64,000 nucleotides of DNA from Pseudomonadota bacterium (GTDB lineage: Bacteria > Pseudomonadota > Alphaproteobacteria > Rhizobiales > Devosiaceae): positions 314,656-378,655 of the forward strand of contig JAEWGT010000005.1 in the NCBI GenBank assembly GCA_023388175.1, written 5' to 3'. Shown one piece after another: positions 26,621 to 34,914 of this stretch (within the stretch, counting starts at the first letter, position 1; each line of letters starts with the position of its first letter). The notes beneath the pieces were generated by a model. It made no database searches. It saw only the letters and a list, made by a program, of their open reading frames with translations, and was not told where the DNA came from. Made by a program: the position numbers and the translations under genes.

Positions 26621-26649
26621 TTGCGGGGCGGCGGCACACTAACTAACAT
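26621..26649 (+). promoter_or_regulatory. Predicted gntR promoter giving a leaderless mRNA
   Basis: TTGCGG at 26621-26626, a 17-base spacer, then TAACAT at 26644-26649. The expected start site, about seven bases further, coincides with the ATG at 26656. The -10 element lies wholly inside the operator palindrome. Confidence 0.45.
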
Positions 26650-26654
26650 GTTAG
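26643..26654. promoter_or_regulatory. GntR operator, site 1 (uxaA-family/gntR intergenic region)
   Basis: The perfect 12-bp palindrome CTAACATGTTAG. It is identical to the cores at 27894-27905 and 46275-46286. It abuts the gntR start codon and lies between the divergent genes. Confidence 0.75.
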
Positions 26655-26655
26655 C

Positions 26656-27405
26656 ATGAACAACCATACAAGTTCCTATTCTTTTTTGACACGCCCTGCC
26701 GGCCTGGCGCGCGGCAATGTGACCATGGAGGTTACGCAGGCCCTGCGTCATGCCATCGTGACGCTGGCTGTTCAACCGGGGGCCAATCTCGACAAGGCCG
26801 CTATCTGCGCCCAATTGGGCGTGTCGCGCTTCCCGGTCAGCGAGGCCTTTGCCCGGCTGGCCGAAGAAGGCCTCGTCGATATCGCGCCCCAGCGCGGCTC
26901 GACCGTTTCCCTGGTCCGCATTGCCGATGTCCGCGAATATATGCTGATCCGCAAGGGACTCGAAAGCGAGGCCCTGCGCGTGTTGATCGGCAAGCATGAC
27001 GCCGAGGTCATCGCGGCGCTGCACGCCAATATGGCTGCCCAGCGCGATGCGGCATCGCGCGACGACGCCGAAACCTTCCATCAGATCGACGTAGATTTCC
27101 ACGACATCATCTTCCGCACCATGCGGCTGTCCAAGATGAAGGCCATCATCGACCGCGCCCGCGCCAATCTCGATCGTGCCCGCCGCCTCATCATCACCCC
27201 GCGCCGTCTCAATCACACCATTACCGAGCATCAGGCCATTTTCGACGGCATTCTGGCAGCCGACGCGCCACAGGCCATCGCTGCGATCCGCGCCCATATC
27301 GATGCGGTCATGGTCGAGCTTTTCGCCTTTGCCGGCGACCATCCCGAACTCTTTGCCGATGGCGCCGAATTTACCGCCGACGAAAACGACTTCCCCTTCG
27401 GCTGA
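26656..27405 (+). CDS. GntR-family (FadR/FCD subfamily) transcriptional regulator
   Basis: A 249-residue repressor-type regulator. The winged helix-turn-helix is at about 28-90 (ALRHAIVTLAVQPG ... LGVSRFPVSEAFARLAEEGLV). An all-helical FCD ligand domain occupies about 100-235, with the metal/ligand histidines in HQIDVDFHD and ITEHQAIFDGI. FCD regulators bind small sugar acids or organic acids. The operator CTAACATGTTAG touches the start codon, suggesting self-control. The same palindrome before the hydrolase and lactate dehydrogenase genes points to a local regulator of sugar-acid use. FucU starts 16 bases after its stop. Confidence 0.92.
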   Translation: MNNHTSSYSFLTRPAGLARGNVTMEVTQALRHAIVTLAVQPGANLDKAAICAQLGVSRFPVSEAFARLAEEGLVDIAPQRGSTVSLVRIADVREYMLIRKGLESEALRVLIGKHDAEVIAALHANMAAQRDAASRDDAETFHQIDVDFHDIIFRTMRLSKMKAIIDRARANLDRARRLIITPRRLNHTITEHQAIFDGILAADAPQAIAAIRAHIDAVMVELFAFAGDHPELFADGAEFTADENDFPFG

Positions 27406-27421
27406 CGCTCAGGAGTTCGTC

Positions 27422-27856
27422 ATGCTCAAGCGCATCCCGCCCCTGCTCGGCCCGGAACTACTGGCTACACTGCGCGCCATGGGCCATGGCGACGAGATCG
27501 TCCTCGCCGACGCCAATTTTCCGGCCGCGCATCTCGGGCCGCAAACCCACCGCGCCGATGGCGTGCCGGCCACCGACATGCTTGACGCCATCCTCACCCT
27601 GATGCCGCTCGACGATTTCGTCGACATTGCCGCCATCGGCATGGCGGTGGTCGGCGACCCAGACGCCCGTCCCCCGATCTACGCCGATTTTGAAACCATC
27701 ATTGCCCGCCACGAGCCGGAGGCGCGTTTCGCCACGCTTGAGCGCTATGCCTTCTACGACCGCGCCAGAGCGGCTGCCGCTATCGTCCAGACCGGCGAAA
27801 CCCGCCTCTATGGCAATATCATTCTCAAAAAGGGCGTCATCCGCCCTGCCGGATAG
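27422..27856 (+). CDS. fucU: RbsD/FucU-family sugar mutarotase, probably L-fucose mutarotase
   Basis: A 144-residue protein of the RbsD/FucU fold. The N-terminal LRAMGHGDEIVLADANFPA carries the conserved catalytic histidine and aspartate, and the C terminus ETRLYGNIILKKGVI has the conserved tyrosine/asparagine pair. FucU interconverts alpha and beta L-fucose. It fits the FucU length. AGGAG lies six bases before the ATG, just after the gntR stop, so gntR and fucU are co-transcribed. The context agrees with L-fucose breakdown. Confidence 0.88.
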   Translation: MLKRIPPLLGPELLATLRAMGHGDEIVLADANFPAAHLGPQTHRADGVPATDMLDAILTLMPLDDFVDIAAIGMAVVGDPDARPPIYADFETIIARHEPEARFATLERYAFYDRARAAAAIVQTGETRLYGNIILKKGVIRPAG

Positions 27857-27892
27857 GGGTGGAACGCATCAGACCAAAGCCGATCTCGACAG

Positions 27893-27906
27893 GCTAACAT
27901 GTTAGC
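27893..27906. promoter_or_regulatory. GntR operator, site 2 (upstream of the FAH-family hydrolase)
   Basis: The perfect 14-bp palindrome GCTAACATGTTAGC, 34 bases before the hydrolase start codon. It falls between TCGACA (27886-27891) and TATGAC (27909-27914), which are spaced 17 bases apart and could be the -35 and -10 elements, so binding would block the promoter. Confidence 0.75.
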
Positions 27907-27939
27907 TCTATGACGGAGGCAGATTAAAGGGAGACCGCC

Positions 27940-28791
27940 ATGAAACTGCTTCGCGTCGGCGCCAAGGGCGCCGAAAAGCCCGCCATCATCGCCCAAGACG
28001 GCTCCATCCGCGATCTCTCGGGCGTGGTCGCCGATATTGGCGGCGAGGCGCTGACCCCTTCAGGCCTGGCAAGGATCGCAGCCGCCGACACCAGCGCCCT
28101 GCCCGTTCTCGACGCTGGCCAGCGTATCGGCCCCTGTGTGGGCAATGTCGGCAAATTCATCTGCATCGGCCTCAACTATGCCGACCACGCCGCCGAAACC
28201 GGCGCGAAAATCCCCGACGAGCCGATCATTTTCATGAAGGCCACCAGCGCCATCATCGGCCCCAATGACGATGTCATCATTCCCAAAAACGCCATCAAGC
28301 CGGATTGGGAAGTCGAACTGGGCATCGTTATCGGTGCCGAGGCCCGCTATGTCGAGGAAGCCGATGCGCTGAGCCACGTTGCTGGCTACTGCCTCATCAA
28401 CGACGTGTCCGAACGCCATTTCCAGACCGAGCGCGGCGGCACCTGGGACAAGGGCAAGGGTTGCGACACCTTCGGCCCCATCGGCCCCTGGGTCGTCACC
28501 AAGGACGAAGTCGCCGATCCGAAAAACCTCAAGATGTGGCTCGAAGTCGACGGCAAGCGCTATCAGGACGGCTCGACGGCAACCATGATCTTCGGCGTCG
28601 AAACCATCGTCTCCTATGTCAGCCAGTTCATGAGCCTGCAGCCCGGCGACATCATCTCCACCGGCACCCCGCCTGGCGTCGGCATGGGCATCAAGCCCGA
28701 ACCCGTCTGGCTCAAGCCCGGCAATGTCATGCGCCTCGGCATCGACGGTCTGGGCGAGCAGACCCAGAATGTAAAGGCGTATCAGGGCTAA
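27940..28791 (+). CDS. Fumarylacetoacetate hydrolase-family protein, probable 2,4-diketo-3-deoxy-L-fuconate hydrolase
   Basis: A 283-residue FAH-fold metal enzyme. The metal ligands are Glu124, Glu126 (DWEVELG) and Asp155 (LINDVSER); the STGTPPGVGMG loop lies near the C terminus. Relatives cleave acylpyruvates. In the non-phosphorylative L-fucose and L-rhamnose routes such an enzyme splits the 2,4-diketo acid into pyruvate and L-lactate. That role is inferred from FucU, the UxaA-family dehydratase and the shared operator. GGGAG precedes the ATG. It has its own operator-controlled promoter. Confidence 0.88.
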   Translation: MKLLRVGAKGAEKPAIIAQDGSIRDLSGVVADIGGEALTPSGLARIAAADTSALPVLDAGQRIGPCVGNVGKFICIGLNYADHAAETGAKIPDEPIIFMKATSAIIGPNDDVIIPKNAIKPDWEVELGIVIGAEARYVEEADALSHVAGYCLINDVSERHFQTERGGTWDKGKGCDTFGPIGPWVVTKDEVADPKNLKMWLEVDGKRYQDGSTATMIFGVETIVSYVSQFMSLQPGDIISTGTPPGVGMGIKPEPVWLKPGNVMRLGIDGLGEQTQNVKAYQG

Positions 28792-28799
28792 ACTCCCGC

Positions 28800-28950
28800 C
28801 TGTCCCTCTCCCCTTGTGGGAGAAGGACAGCAATTTCTGCGTTCAGCAGAATTGCAGGGTGAGGGGTTCTCTCCTCCGCGGAGGCGTGCGGAAACAGACC
28901 GCAGCCCCCATCCGCCCCTTTGGGCAACTTCTCCCGCAAGGGGAGAAGGA
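28800..28950. repeat. Compound palindromic repeat upstream of nadB
   Basis: A run of inverted repeats: CTCCCCTTGTGGGAGAAGG, then CAATT-TCTGC-GTTCA-GCAGA-ATTG, then TCTCCTCCGCGGAGG, and finally CTTCTCCCGCAAGGGGAGAAGG. It is typical of rhizobial intergenic mosaic repeats. It separates the hydrolase gene from nadB and may end the upstream transcript. Confidence 0.65.
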
Positions 28951-29016
28951 AGAACGCGTGTCGCTCTTGCCCTGCACAACCGGCGAGCGTATCCCCTCCC
29001 CACTGGGGAGGACGCC

Positions 29017-30603
29017 ATGACCGCACTCGACAACACGCTTTACGCCGATGGCGCGCTGATCGTCGGCGCGGGCCTTGCCGGCCTCTTCACGGCGCTGAAG
29101 CTGGCGCCACGCCCGGTGACTGTCCTGTCTCCCAAGCCCCTTGGCATGGGCGCATCGTCGGCCTGGGCGCAGGGTGGCGTTGCCGCCGCCATAGGCGCCA
29201 ACGATTCCGCCCACGCCCATGCGCTCGACACCGAAATGGCCGGCGCCGGCATTGTCGATCACGGCATTGCCGAAAGCGTCACCGCCGAAGCCGTCGCCCG
29301 CATCGAGGATCTGGCCCGCTGGGGCACGCCTTTCGACCGCGACGATTTCGGCAATTTCGCGCTTGGCCGCGAGGCCGCCCATTCCGCCAACCGCATCGTC
29401 AAGGTCGAGGGCGACCGCGCCGGCTGGGCCATCATGCAGGCCATCATCGCGCAGGTGCGCAGAACCCCCACCATCCGCGTGGTGGAAGGCATTACCGCGC
29501 TCAGCCTTGCCCGCGAGAACGGCCGCGTGGTCGGCGTCTATTGCCGGCGCCTTGGAGATCGCTATTCCGAACCCGTCTTCATTCGCGCCCGCGCCACCGT
29601 ATTGGCGGCCGGCGGCTTGGGCGGGCTCTATGCCATTACCACCAATCCCCCCGGCGTGCGCGGACATGCCATGGGCATGGCGGCCCGCGCCGGCGCGATC
29701 ATTGCCGATCCCGAATTCGTGCAATTTCACCCCACCGCCATCCTGACCAATGCCGATCCCGCCCCGCTGGCAACCGAGGCCCTGCGTGGGGAAGGCGCGA
29801 TTCTGATCAACGATCTGGGCGAGCGGTTCATGCCCGCCATCCACCCCGATGCCGAACTCGCCCCCCGCGACGTCGTCGCCCGCGCCAATTTCCGACAGAT
29901 CAAGGCGGGCCGCAAAGTCTTTCTCGACACGCGGCAGGTGCTGGGCGCTGACATTCTCACCCGTTTTCCGACCGTCAGCACCTATTGCCGCGACGCCGGC
30001 ATCGATCCGGTAAAGGACGCCATCCCCGTCACCCCGGCCGCCCACTTCCACATGGGTGGCGTCAAGGTAAACGACTTTGGCCGCTCCTCCCTGCCCGGTC
30101 TCTGGGTCTGCGGCGAGGCAAGCTGCACCGGCCTGCACGGCGCCAATCGCCTCGCGTCCAATTCCCTGCTCGAAGCGGTGGTCTATGGCGCCCGCATCGC
30201 CGAGGACATTGGCGGGCTGGAACCGGCGCGCGACCTCGCTCCCTTCAAGGGTATCGAGTGGGATGAGGAAGAAGGCAATCGCGCCGAGGAAGTCCTGCGC
30301 AATACCGTGGCGGTGCAGGATCTGCGCCGCATCATGACCGATCTCGTCGGCGTCGAGCGCCATGCCGACGGCCTCAGAAAGGCCCTGCGCGACATTGCCC
30401 ATCTCGAACTGAGCGCCGAGCGGGTCACCAGCGCCTATCTCAACATGACCACTTCGGCCACGCTCGTCGCCGCCGCCGCCCTCAAACGCACCGAAAGCCG
30501 GGGCGGCCACTTCCGCACCGACTTCCCCGAGCCCGAGCAAAGCTGGGAACATCATACCGAGATGACGCTGGACGAGGCGCTGGCGATACGGGAAGGGGCT
30601 TAG
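29017..30603 (+). CDS. nadB: L-aspartate oxidase
   Basis: A 528-residue FAD enzyme that oxidises L-aspartate to iminoaspartate, the first step of NAD synthesis; NadA, encoded 18.6 kb away in this window, uses the product. The FAD site is ALIVGAGLAGL at the N terminus, SSAWAQGGVAAAI is the family signature, and HMGGVKVNDFGRSSLPGLWVCGEASCTGLHGANRLASNS closes the active site. GGGGAGG precedes the ATG. A longer frame through the upstream repeat was rejected. A GCGTTTCA / TGAAACGC hairpin at 30613-30637 may end the transcript. Confidence 0.96.
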   Translation: MTALDNTLYADGALIVGAGLAGLFTALKLAPRPVTVLSPKPLGMGASSAWAQGGVAAAIGANDSAHAHALDTEMAGAGIVDHGIAESVTAEAVARIEDLARWGTPFDRDDFGNFALGREAAHSANRIVKVEGDRAGWAIMQAIIAQVRRTPTIRVVEGITALSLARENGRVVGVYCRRLGDRYSEPVFIRARATVLAAGGLGGLYAITTNPPGVRGHAMGMAARAGAIIADPEFVQFHPTAILTNADPAPLATEALRGEGAILINDLGERFMPAIHPDAELAPRDVVARANFRQIKAGRKVFLDTRQVLGADILTRFPTVSTYCRDAGIDPVKDAIPVTPAAHFHMGGVKVNDFGRSSLPGLWVCGEASCTGLHGANRLASNSLLEAVVYGARIAEDIGGLEPARDLAPFKGIEWDEEEGNRAEEVLRNTVAVQDLRRIMTDLVGVERHADGLRKALRDIAHLELSAERVTSAYLNMTTSATLVAAAALKRTESRGGHFRTDFPEPEQSWEHHTEMTLDEALAIREGA

Positions 30604-30612
30604 CCTCTTTCA

Positions 30613-30637
30613 AGCGTTTCACGTTTCATCTGAAACG
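30613..30637 (+). terminator. Hairpin after nadB
   Basis: A perfect 8-bp stem, GCGTTTCA / TGAAACGC, with a 9-base loop begins about 10 bases after the nadB stop codon. No T tract follows. Confidence 0.5.
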
Positions 30638-30653
30638 CCGCTCCCTCCCCCAT

Positions 30654-30685
30654 CGTCACCACCGGGCCCGTCCCGGTGGTCCATG
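30654..30685. repeat. Intergenic palindromic repeat, copy C (single half)
   Basis: Only the left half is present: CGTCACCACCGGGCCCG then TCCCGGTGGTCCATG, with CCACCGGG / CCCGGTGG arms. The right half is missing. Confidence 0.8.
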
Positions 30686-30802
30686 TTTCCGCAAGCGTGT
30701 AGCGGTCTATTCTCTGGCAAGACGCTGACGCCATCGGCGCAGTATACGTATTTTCACGGCAATATAAGCGCTTTAAGGTACGTATGTATCCGAGGGCCGC
30801 TT

Positions 30803-31531
30803 TTGACGAGACTAGCGCTTCTTGTTCCCGACACTATGGAATTTTTCGATCAGGGCACGGCAGATATCCCCTGTCTTTATCAGGACGCTTTGAAACTTGC
30901 CGGGCGGATCGGTCAACCTATTCTGATTGCGCGCCGGGAGCCGTTCGGAGCGGCGACCTATATCGCCCTCGCCAATATTGGCGACGTGTTCGTCTTGCAG
31001 GCAGACGAGCCTGGCCTACGCCTTAAGCACATCCACCCATTGGCACGCCCGGTCCCACTGGTTGCCACACCGCCTGACACCAGCCAGCTCATGGAGCTCA
31101 CAACCGCCGACTTTGAACACATCGTCCTGCAAGCCAGCGGCGAGGCCGAATGGGCGGAAAGCGCGACGCCGCAACACGATCTTTTCACCCAGCAGTTGGC
31201 GATTCAGCAGGACGAAAAGTGCGCCTTTAGCGGCGTCAGAACGGCCGAGGGCATGGCGTTCATCATCCGCCCTCTCGAACAGGGCGGCAGATGGCACATT
31301 GGCAATTTCCTGTTTTGCGATGCGGAGGCAGGCGAGCAGTTTTCTGCCCTTGCCTGGACCATAGGCCCTGCGCTCGAAGTCATTATCGATACCTATGCGA
31401 TAGCACCCGGCATGGCCGACACGGTTAACGGCCCGGGTCGGCTCGCCGTTCCTGAAGACGTGGCCACCACGCTCGATCGCGACGCTCTCGCCTGGCACCG
31501 GGAGCAGTTCTTTGCCCGCCTGCGCGGTTGA
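30803..31531 (+). CDS. Degenerate HNH endonuclease-like protein (predicted inactive)
   Basis: A 242-residue protein from a TTG preceded by GAGGG; an ATG at 30836 is an alternative. The second half follows the HNH_2 type of rhizobial HNH proteins: a TADFEHIV helix, then DEKCAFSG, then PLEQGGRWHIGNFLFC, a TIGPALEVIID strand pair and a terminal LAWHREQFF. In active relatives the first core histidine lies in an AHI-x-P motif and a later one in a HxxFD-like motif. Here these read FIIRP and GEQFSA, so both catalytic histidines seem lost. Its function is unknown. AT-rich inverted TACGTA sequences lie upstream. Confidence 0.6.
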   Translation: MTRLALLVPDTMEFFDQGTADIPCLYQDALKLAGRIGQPILIARREPFGAATYIALANIGDVFVLQADEPGLRLKHIHPLARPVPLVATPPDTSQLMELTTADFEHIVLQASGEAEWAESATPQHDLFTQQLAIQQDEKCAFSGVRTAEGMAFIIRPLEQGGRWHIGNFLFCDAEAGEQFSALAWTIGPALEVIIDTYAIAPGMADTVNGPGRLAVPEDVATTLDRDALAWHREQFFARLRG

Positions 31532-32407
31532 TTACTCGGCCAGCAGATAGGTCGCCAAAGCCGTCAAATCCTCGTCGGTCCAGTGCGATGTGGAATCGGA
31601 GATCACTTCTTCCATCGAGCCGCCCAGCACATCGAAGCCCGGCGTGAACCCGTCCTTGAGCGTCTGCACCAGCGTCTCGACATCATAGCCTTCTTCGATC
31701 AGCGCCGCTGCGGTGATGGCCGGCGCCCGCCCCCCCGTGCCGCCCGGCGAGCCGGCAAAGGCCTGATCCCATTCCAGGGCGCCCAGCGCATTGCGCGGCG
31801 TGTGGCAGGCAATGCAATGGGCCGGTCCATAGGCGAGGTACTTGCCGCGATTATAGAGCTCCGACTGCCCCGCTTCGGGCTCGAACCGCCCGGGGGAGAA
31901 AAAGAGGTTCTGCCAGCCGGCCATGATCAGCCGCATATTGAACGGGAACGGAATTTCGCTCTCCGCCGCCGGCGTGCTCACCGGCTCGCTCGCCATCAGC
32001 GCGGCATAGAGATCGACGATCTCCTGATCGCTCATCAGCGTGTAATTCTCATAGGGGAAAGCCGGATAGAGATGCCCCTGCGGCCCCATGCCATTGCTCA
32101 TGGCGTCGGAGAATTGCTGGATGGTCCAGCGCCCGATTCCGGCCTCGGGATCGGAGGTGATATTGGGTGGAACGAACGTGCCAAACGCAGTTTCCAGCCC
32201 ATAGCCGCCGGCCAGAAACCCCGTTCCGGCGTCATGATTGGTGTGGCAGGCCACGCAGCCGGCCAGCCGGATCAGGTAATTGCCGCGCTCGACATCACCC
32301 ACCAGCGTCAGGTCGCGCGCCGGCCCGGTGACAGGCTTGAGAAAATACGCCGCTGTCCCCAATCCGGCCACGGCCAGGATCGCAAGCACCAAAAATCGTT
32401 TCCTCAT
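31532..32407 (-). CDS. Diheme cytochrome c
   Basis: A 291-residue periplasmic cytochrome with an N-terminal signal or anchor (KRFLVLAILAVAGLGTAAYFL). Two heme sites are CVACH at 51-55 and CIACH at 198-202, with likely methionine ligands in NGMGPQGHLYPAFPY and further on. The pattern matches the cytochrome subunits that take electrons from membrane sugar or alcohol dehydrogenases, though those often have three hemes. No dehydrogenase gene is adjacent. It abuts the stop of the HNH-like gene on the other strand. The thioredoxin-like and CcdA-like genes upstream may serve cytochrome c maturation. Confidence 0.88.
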   Translation of the reverse strand: MRKRFLVLAILAVAGLGTAAYFLKPVTGPARDLTLVGDVERGNYLIRLAGCVACHTNHDAGTGFLAGGYGLETAFGTFVPPNITSDPEAGIGRWTIQQFSDAMSNGMGPQGHLYPAFPYENYTLMSDQEIVDLYAALMASEPVSTPAAESEIPFPFNMRLIMAGWQNLFFSPGRFEPEAGQSELYNRGKYLAYGPAHCIACHTPRNALGALEWDQAFAGSPGGTGGRAPAITAAALIEEGYDVETLVQTLKDGFTPGFDVLGGSMEEVISDSTSHWTDEDLTALATYLLAE

Positions 32408-32476
32408 GCCCGCCCCCGAAATTGCTCACGGAGCCCATCAGACCAGATGCGGGCAAAAGGCGCAATTGCTGGAAAA

Positions 32477-32887
32477 TCAAGAGCCTGCGAGGTCGAGCAG
32501 GGCGCTGATCCGATCCTTGCGCGTCTCGGCGACGAGCCGGCCCAATTCCATGTTGCCCTTCATCAGCACCAGTGTCGAGCGGCGCGGAATGGCAAGGCTT
32601 TGCGCCAGTTCGCCATTGCCATATTCATCCCAGTCCACCCGCAGGATCGGGATAGCGGCATAATCGCCACTTTCGGCCTGCAAGGCATCGAGCACGCGCT
32701 GCTGCACCGCACAGGTCGAGCACCAGCTGGCGTGGAAATTGACCAGATAGGGCGCGCCGCCCCTGGCCAGGGCGTCCAGTTCCGGCCCGGTATAGGGGAT
32801 GATCATCAGCGCCATGCCGGGTGCGGTCATGAGGCTGGTGAGCGAAAGACCGGCAAATCCGGCCAGCAGGTGTCGTCGGGTGATCAT
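32477..32887 (-). CDS. Exported thioredoxin-fold protein
   Basis: A 136-residue protein with a twin-arginine-like signal (MITRRHLLAGFAGLSLTSLM ... GMA) and a thioredoxin domain with the active site ASWCSTC (Cys56/Cys59). It is expected to act on disulfides in the periplasm. AGGAG precedes the ATG. Eleven bases separate it from the upstream membrane gene of CcdA type, which would supply its electrons from cytoplasmic thioredoxin. The reading frame stays open far upstream through the neighbour's complement; that extension is not coding. Confidence 0.85.
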   Translation of the reverse strand: MITRRHLLAGFAGLSLTSLMTAPGMALMIIPYTGPELDALARGGAPYLVNFHASWCSTCAVQQRVLDALQAESGDYAAIPILRVDWDEYGNGELAQSLAIPRRSTLVLMKGNMELGRLVAETRKDRISALLDLAGS

Positions 32888-32898
32888 GGCTAAGGCTC

Positions 32899-33615
32899 CT
32901 AGAGACTGACGGAAAGTTCGAGCAGCCAGGCCGGCAACACGCCGATGGCCCAGGCCTCGAGAATGCGGTCGATGCGGAAGATGATGGAGAGGCCCACGAC
33001 GAGCAGGCTGATCCCCAGCACATATTTGGCATAGGGCGCCAGTTGCATGAACATGGCCCGGCGCCCCGAAAGTGCCGCGCGGGTGCCATAGGCGAGCAGC
33101 AGCACGATACTGGCCGCCCCGAGCGCGAAGGCCCCCATGATGAGGCCCGCATAGGCCAGATCCTGCCCCTGCGCGGCCAGCCCGATGGCGCCGCCCAGCG
33201 TCGGCCCGATGCAGGGCGACCAGGCCAGCCCCAGAAGCGCCCCCGCTGCCGCTTCGCCCCAAAGGCCGCGCCCCTCCACCTGCCCCAGCAGGCGGGTGCT
33301 GCCCGATGCCGTGGCACCGGCCAGCCGGGAAAACTGCGCCTGCAAGGGCGGGGTCAGCATGATGAGGCCAAAGCCGAGCATGGCCCACCCGGCCCCCAGC
33401 GTGATCGCATCTTCCGGCAGGCCCAGCGCCCGCGTCAGCGCAAAGGCACCCAGCCCGGCCAGGGTAAAGCTGGCCGCCATGCCGCCCGCCATGGCCAGCG
33501 GCGCCAGCCGATGCCGGGCCAGCGCGCTCGCCCCGATCAGGGGCAAAAGCGGCAAGATGCAAGGGTTGATGAGCGTCAGCAGGCCGGCGCCAAAAGCCAA
33601 TACCAGGTCCAGCAC
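32899..33615 (-). CDS. CcdA/DsbD-family thiol-disulfide membrane transporter
   Basis: A 238-residue inner-membrane protein with about six membrane segments. The conserved redox cysteines are Cys19 in LINPCILPLLP and Cys135 in AWSPCIGPT, on helices 1 and 4, as in CcdA. Such proteins carry reducing power from cytoplasmic thioredoxin to periplasmic partners used in cytochrome c assembly. It is first of a minus-strand set: CcdA-like, thioredoxin-like, then diheme cytochrome c, which gives a plausible donor, carrier and client. Confidence 0.9.
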   Translation of the reverse strand: MLDLVLAFGAGLLTLINPCILPLLPLIGASALARHRLAPLAMAGGMAASFTLAGLGAFALTRALGLPEDAITLGAGWAMLGFGLIMLTPPLQAQFSRLAGATASGSTRLLGQVEGRGLWGEAAAGALLGLAWSPCIGPTLGGAIGLAAQGQDLAYAGLIMGAFALGAASIVLLLAYGTRAALSGRRAMFMQLAPYAKYVLGISLLVVGLSIIFRIDRILEAWAIGVLPAWLLELSVSL

Positions 33616-33811
33616 GCAAGCCTCCGAAGATCAGTCTTCAAAGGTCAATACGAAGCGGTTCCGTCCGAGGTTACACGCCCCCGATCACATGCGCGTGAGC
33701 GCAGTCAACCGTCATTGGTGGGTTCAAGGAACCCTGCAAGCCCCTATTCCCTTGAGGGAGGACCCGTCCGAAGCGTCGAGCGCGCAGAGCAAATTTGAAG
33801 CGCGCCTGGGC

Positions 33812-34756
33812 CTAGCCGGCCAGCACCGCATCGACCTCGGCACGGCTCGGCGGCTGGCAGCCCTTGCGGCCACAATTGATCCCCGCAACAACCGCACCGA
33901 AGCGCAGCATCGCCTCCAATTGCTGCCCATCGAGCGCCCCGAGCCCGCCCGGCTTGAGCGCCCCGGCCTCGTCCAGCCAGGTCAGGATACCGGCCATCAG
34001 GCTGTCGCCCGCGCCCACCGTATCCACGAAGACCGGCGGCGAATAAATCGGGGCCTGACCCTTCGCGGCGCGCGAAAAGGCCTTGCTGCCGCCCTCGCCC
34101 AAAGTCACGACGACCAGTTCGCAATTGGGTCGTGCCAGCAGATCGGCGGCATGATCCTCGATACTCCGGCCGGGCACCAGCCAGTCATGGTCCTCTTCGG
34201 ACAGCTTGACCACATGCGCCATGTCGAGAAAGGCCGACAGCCGCGCCCGGTAACCGGCCTCGTCGTCCACCAGCTTTTCGCGCACATTGATGTCGATGGA
34301 AATTGTCGCGCCGCGCGCCGCCGCCTGGGCCACCACATCACCCCAGATTGCAGCGTCATCGGGCAGGATCGGGCAGAAGCCACCGATCTGGTAGAGCGTC
34401 ACCCGTTCCGGCAGAGCAGCCAGCAGGCCCTCGCGGGTAAAGGCGCGGTCTGCGCCACGCTCGAACACATAGCTTGCCTGCATCTTCTCGTTGAAGGTGA
34501 CGATGGCCCGCGTCGTGGGCGCCTCGACACGCTCTCCCAGCAGCACCTTGACGCCCGCTGCCGCCAGCGGCGCCAGCAGCAGGTCGCCATATTGATCCGT
34601 GCTGATCGGGCAGAGAAGGCCGGCATCATTGCCCAGCTTGGCCAGCGCGATAGTGCAGTTGAAGGGCGAGCCGCCCGCCAGCGCCTCGCGCTCGGCATCC
34701 GCCCCCGCCGAAACCGGCACCAGATCGATCAGGCTTTCCCCACCAACCACAAACAT
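33812..34756 (-). CDS. PfkB-family carbohydrate kinase, probable fructokinase
   Basis: A 314-residue ribokinase-fold sugar kinase. The N-terminal GGESLIDLVP and the GGSPFN sugar-binding segment (29-33 region) resemble fructokinases. The anion hole and catalytic base are in DTVGAGDSLMAG (Asp251). The C-terminal NCGRKGCQPPSRAEV also fits fructokinase. A 2-keto-3-deoxygluconate kinase is less likely. GGAGG precedes the ATG. Divergent from the TRAP permease genes, with a short intergenic region holding GACCGGTC at 34856-34863, a possible operator. Confidence 0.87.
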   Translation of the reverse strand: MFVVGGESLIDLVPVSAGADAEREALAGGSPFNCTIALAKLGNDAGLLCPISTDQYGDLLLAPLAAAGVKVLLGERVEAPTTRAIVTFNEKMQASYVFERGADRAFTREGLLAALPERVTLYQIGGFCPILPDDAAIWGDVVAQAAARGATISIDINVREKLVDDEAGYRARLSAFLDMAHVVKLSEEDHDWLVPGRSIEDHAADLLARPNCELVVVTLGEGGSKAFSRAAKGQAPIYSPPVFVDTVGAGDSLMAGILTWLDEAGALKPGGLGALDGQQLEAMLRFGAVVAGINCGRKGCQPPSRAEVDAVLAG

Positions 34757-34914
34757 GGCGTCCTCCAAGCGACTAATGCGGGCGTGAATAGCAGTTTCCC
34801 CCAATTTGTCACCATTTGAGTGCGCAATCGGGCCCACCCGCCCCCATGAAATATTGACCGGTCGAACGGATAATGCTCAATCGGTTCAGAGATGTGGCGT
34901 GCTTTGGGAGAGGG

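Noticed and set aside
32888..33619. An upstream in-frame extension of the thioredoxin-like protein to 380 residues
   Set aside because: The extension is an alternative frame of the CcdA-like gene. The ATG at 32887 has AGGAG and starts a proper Tat signal.
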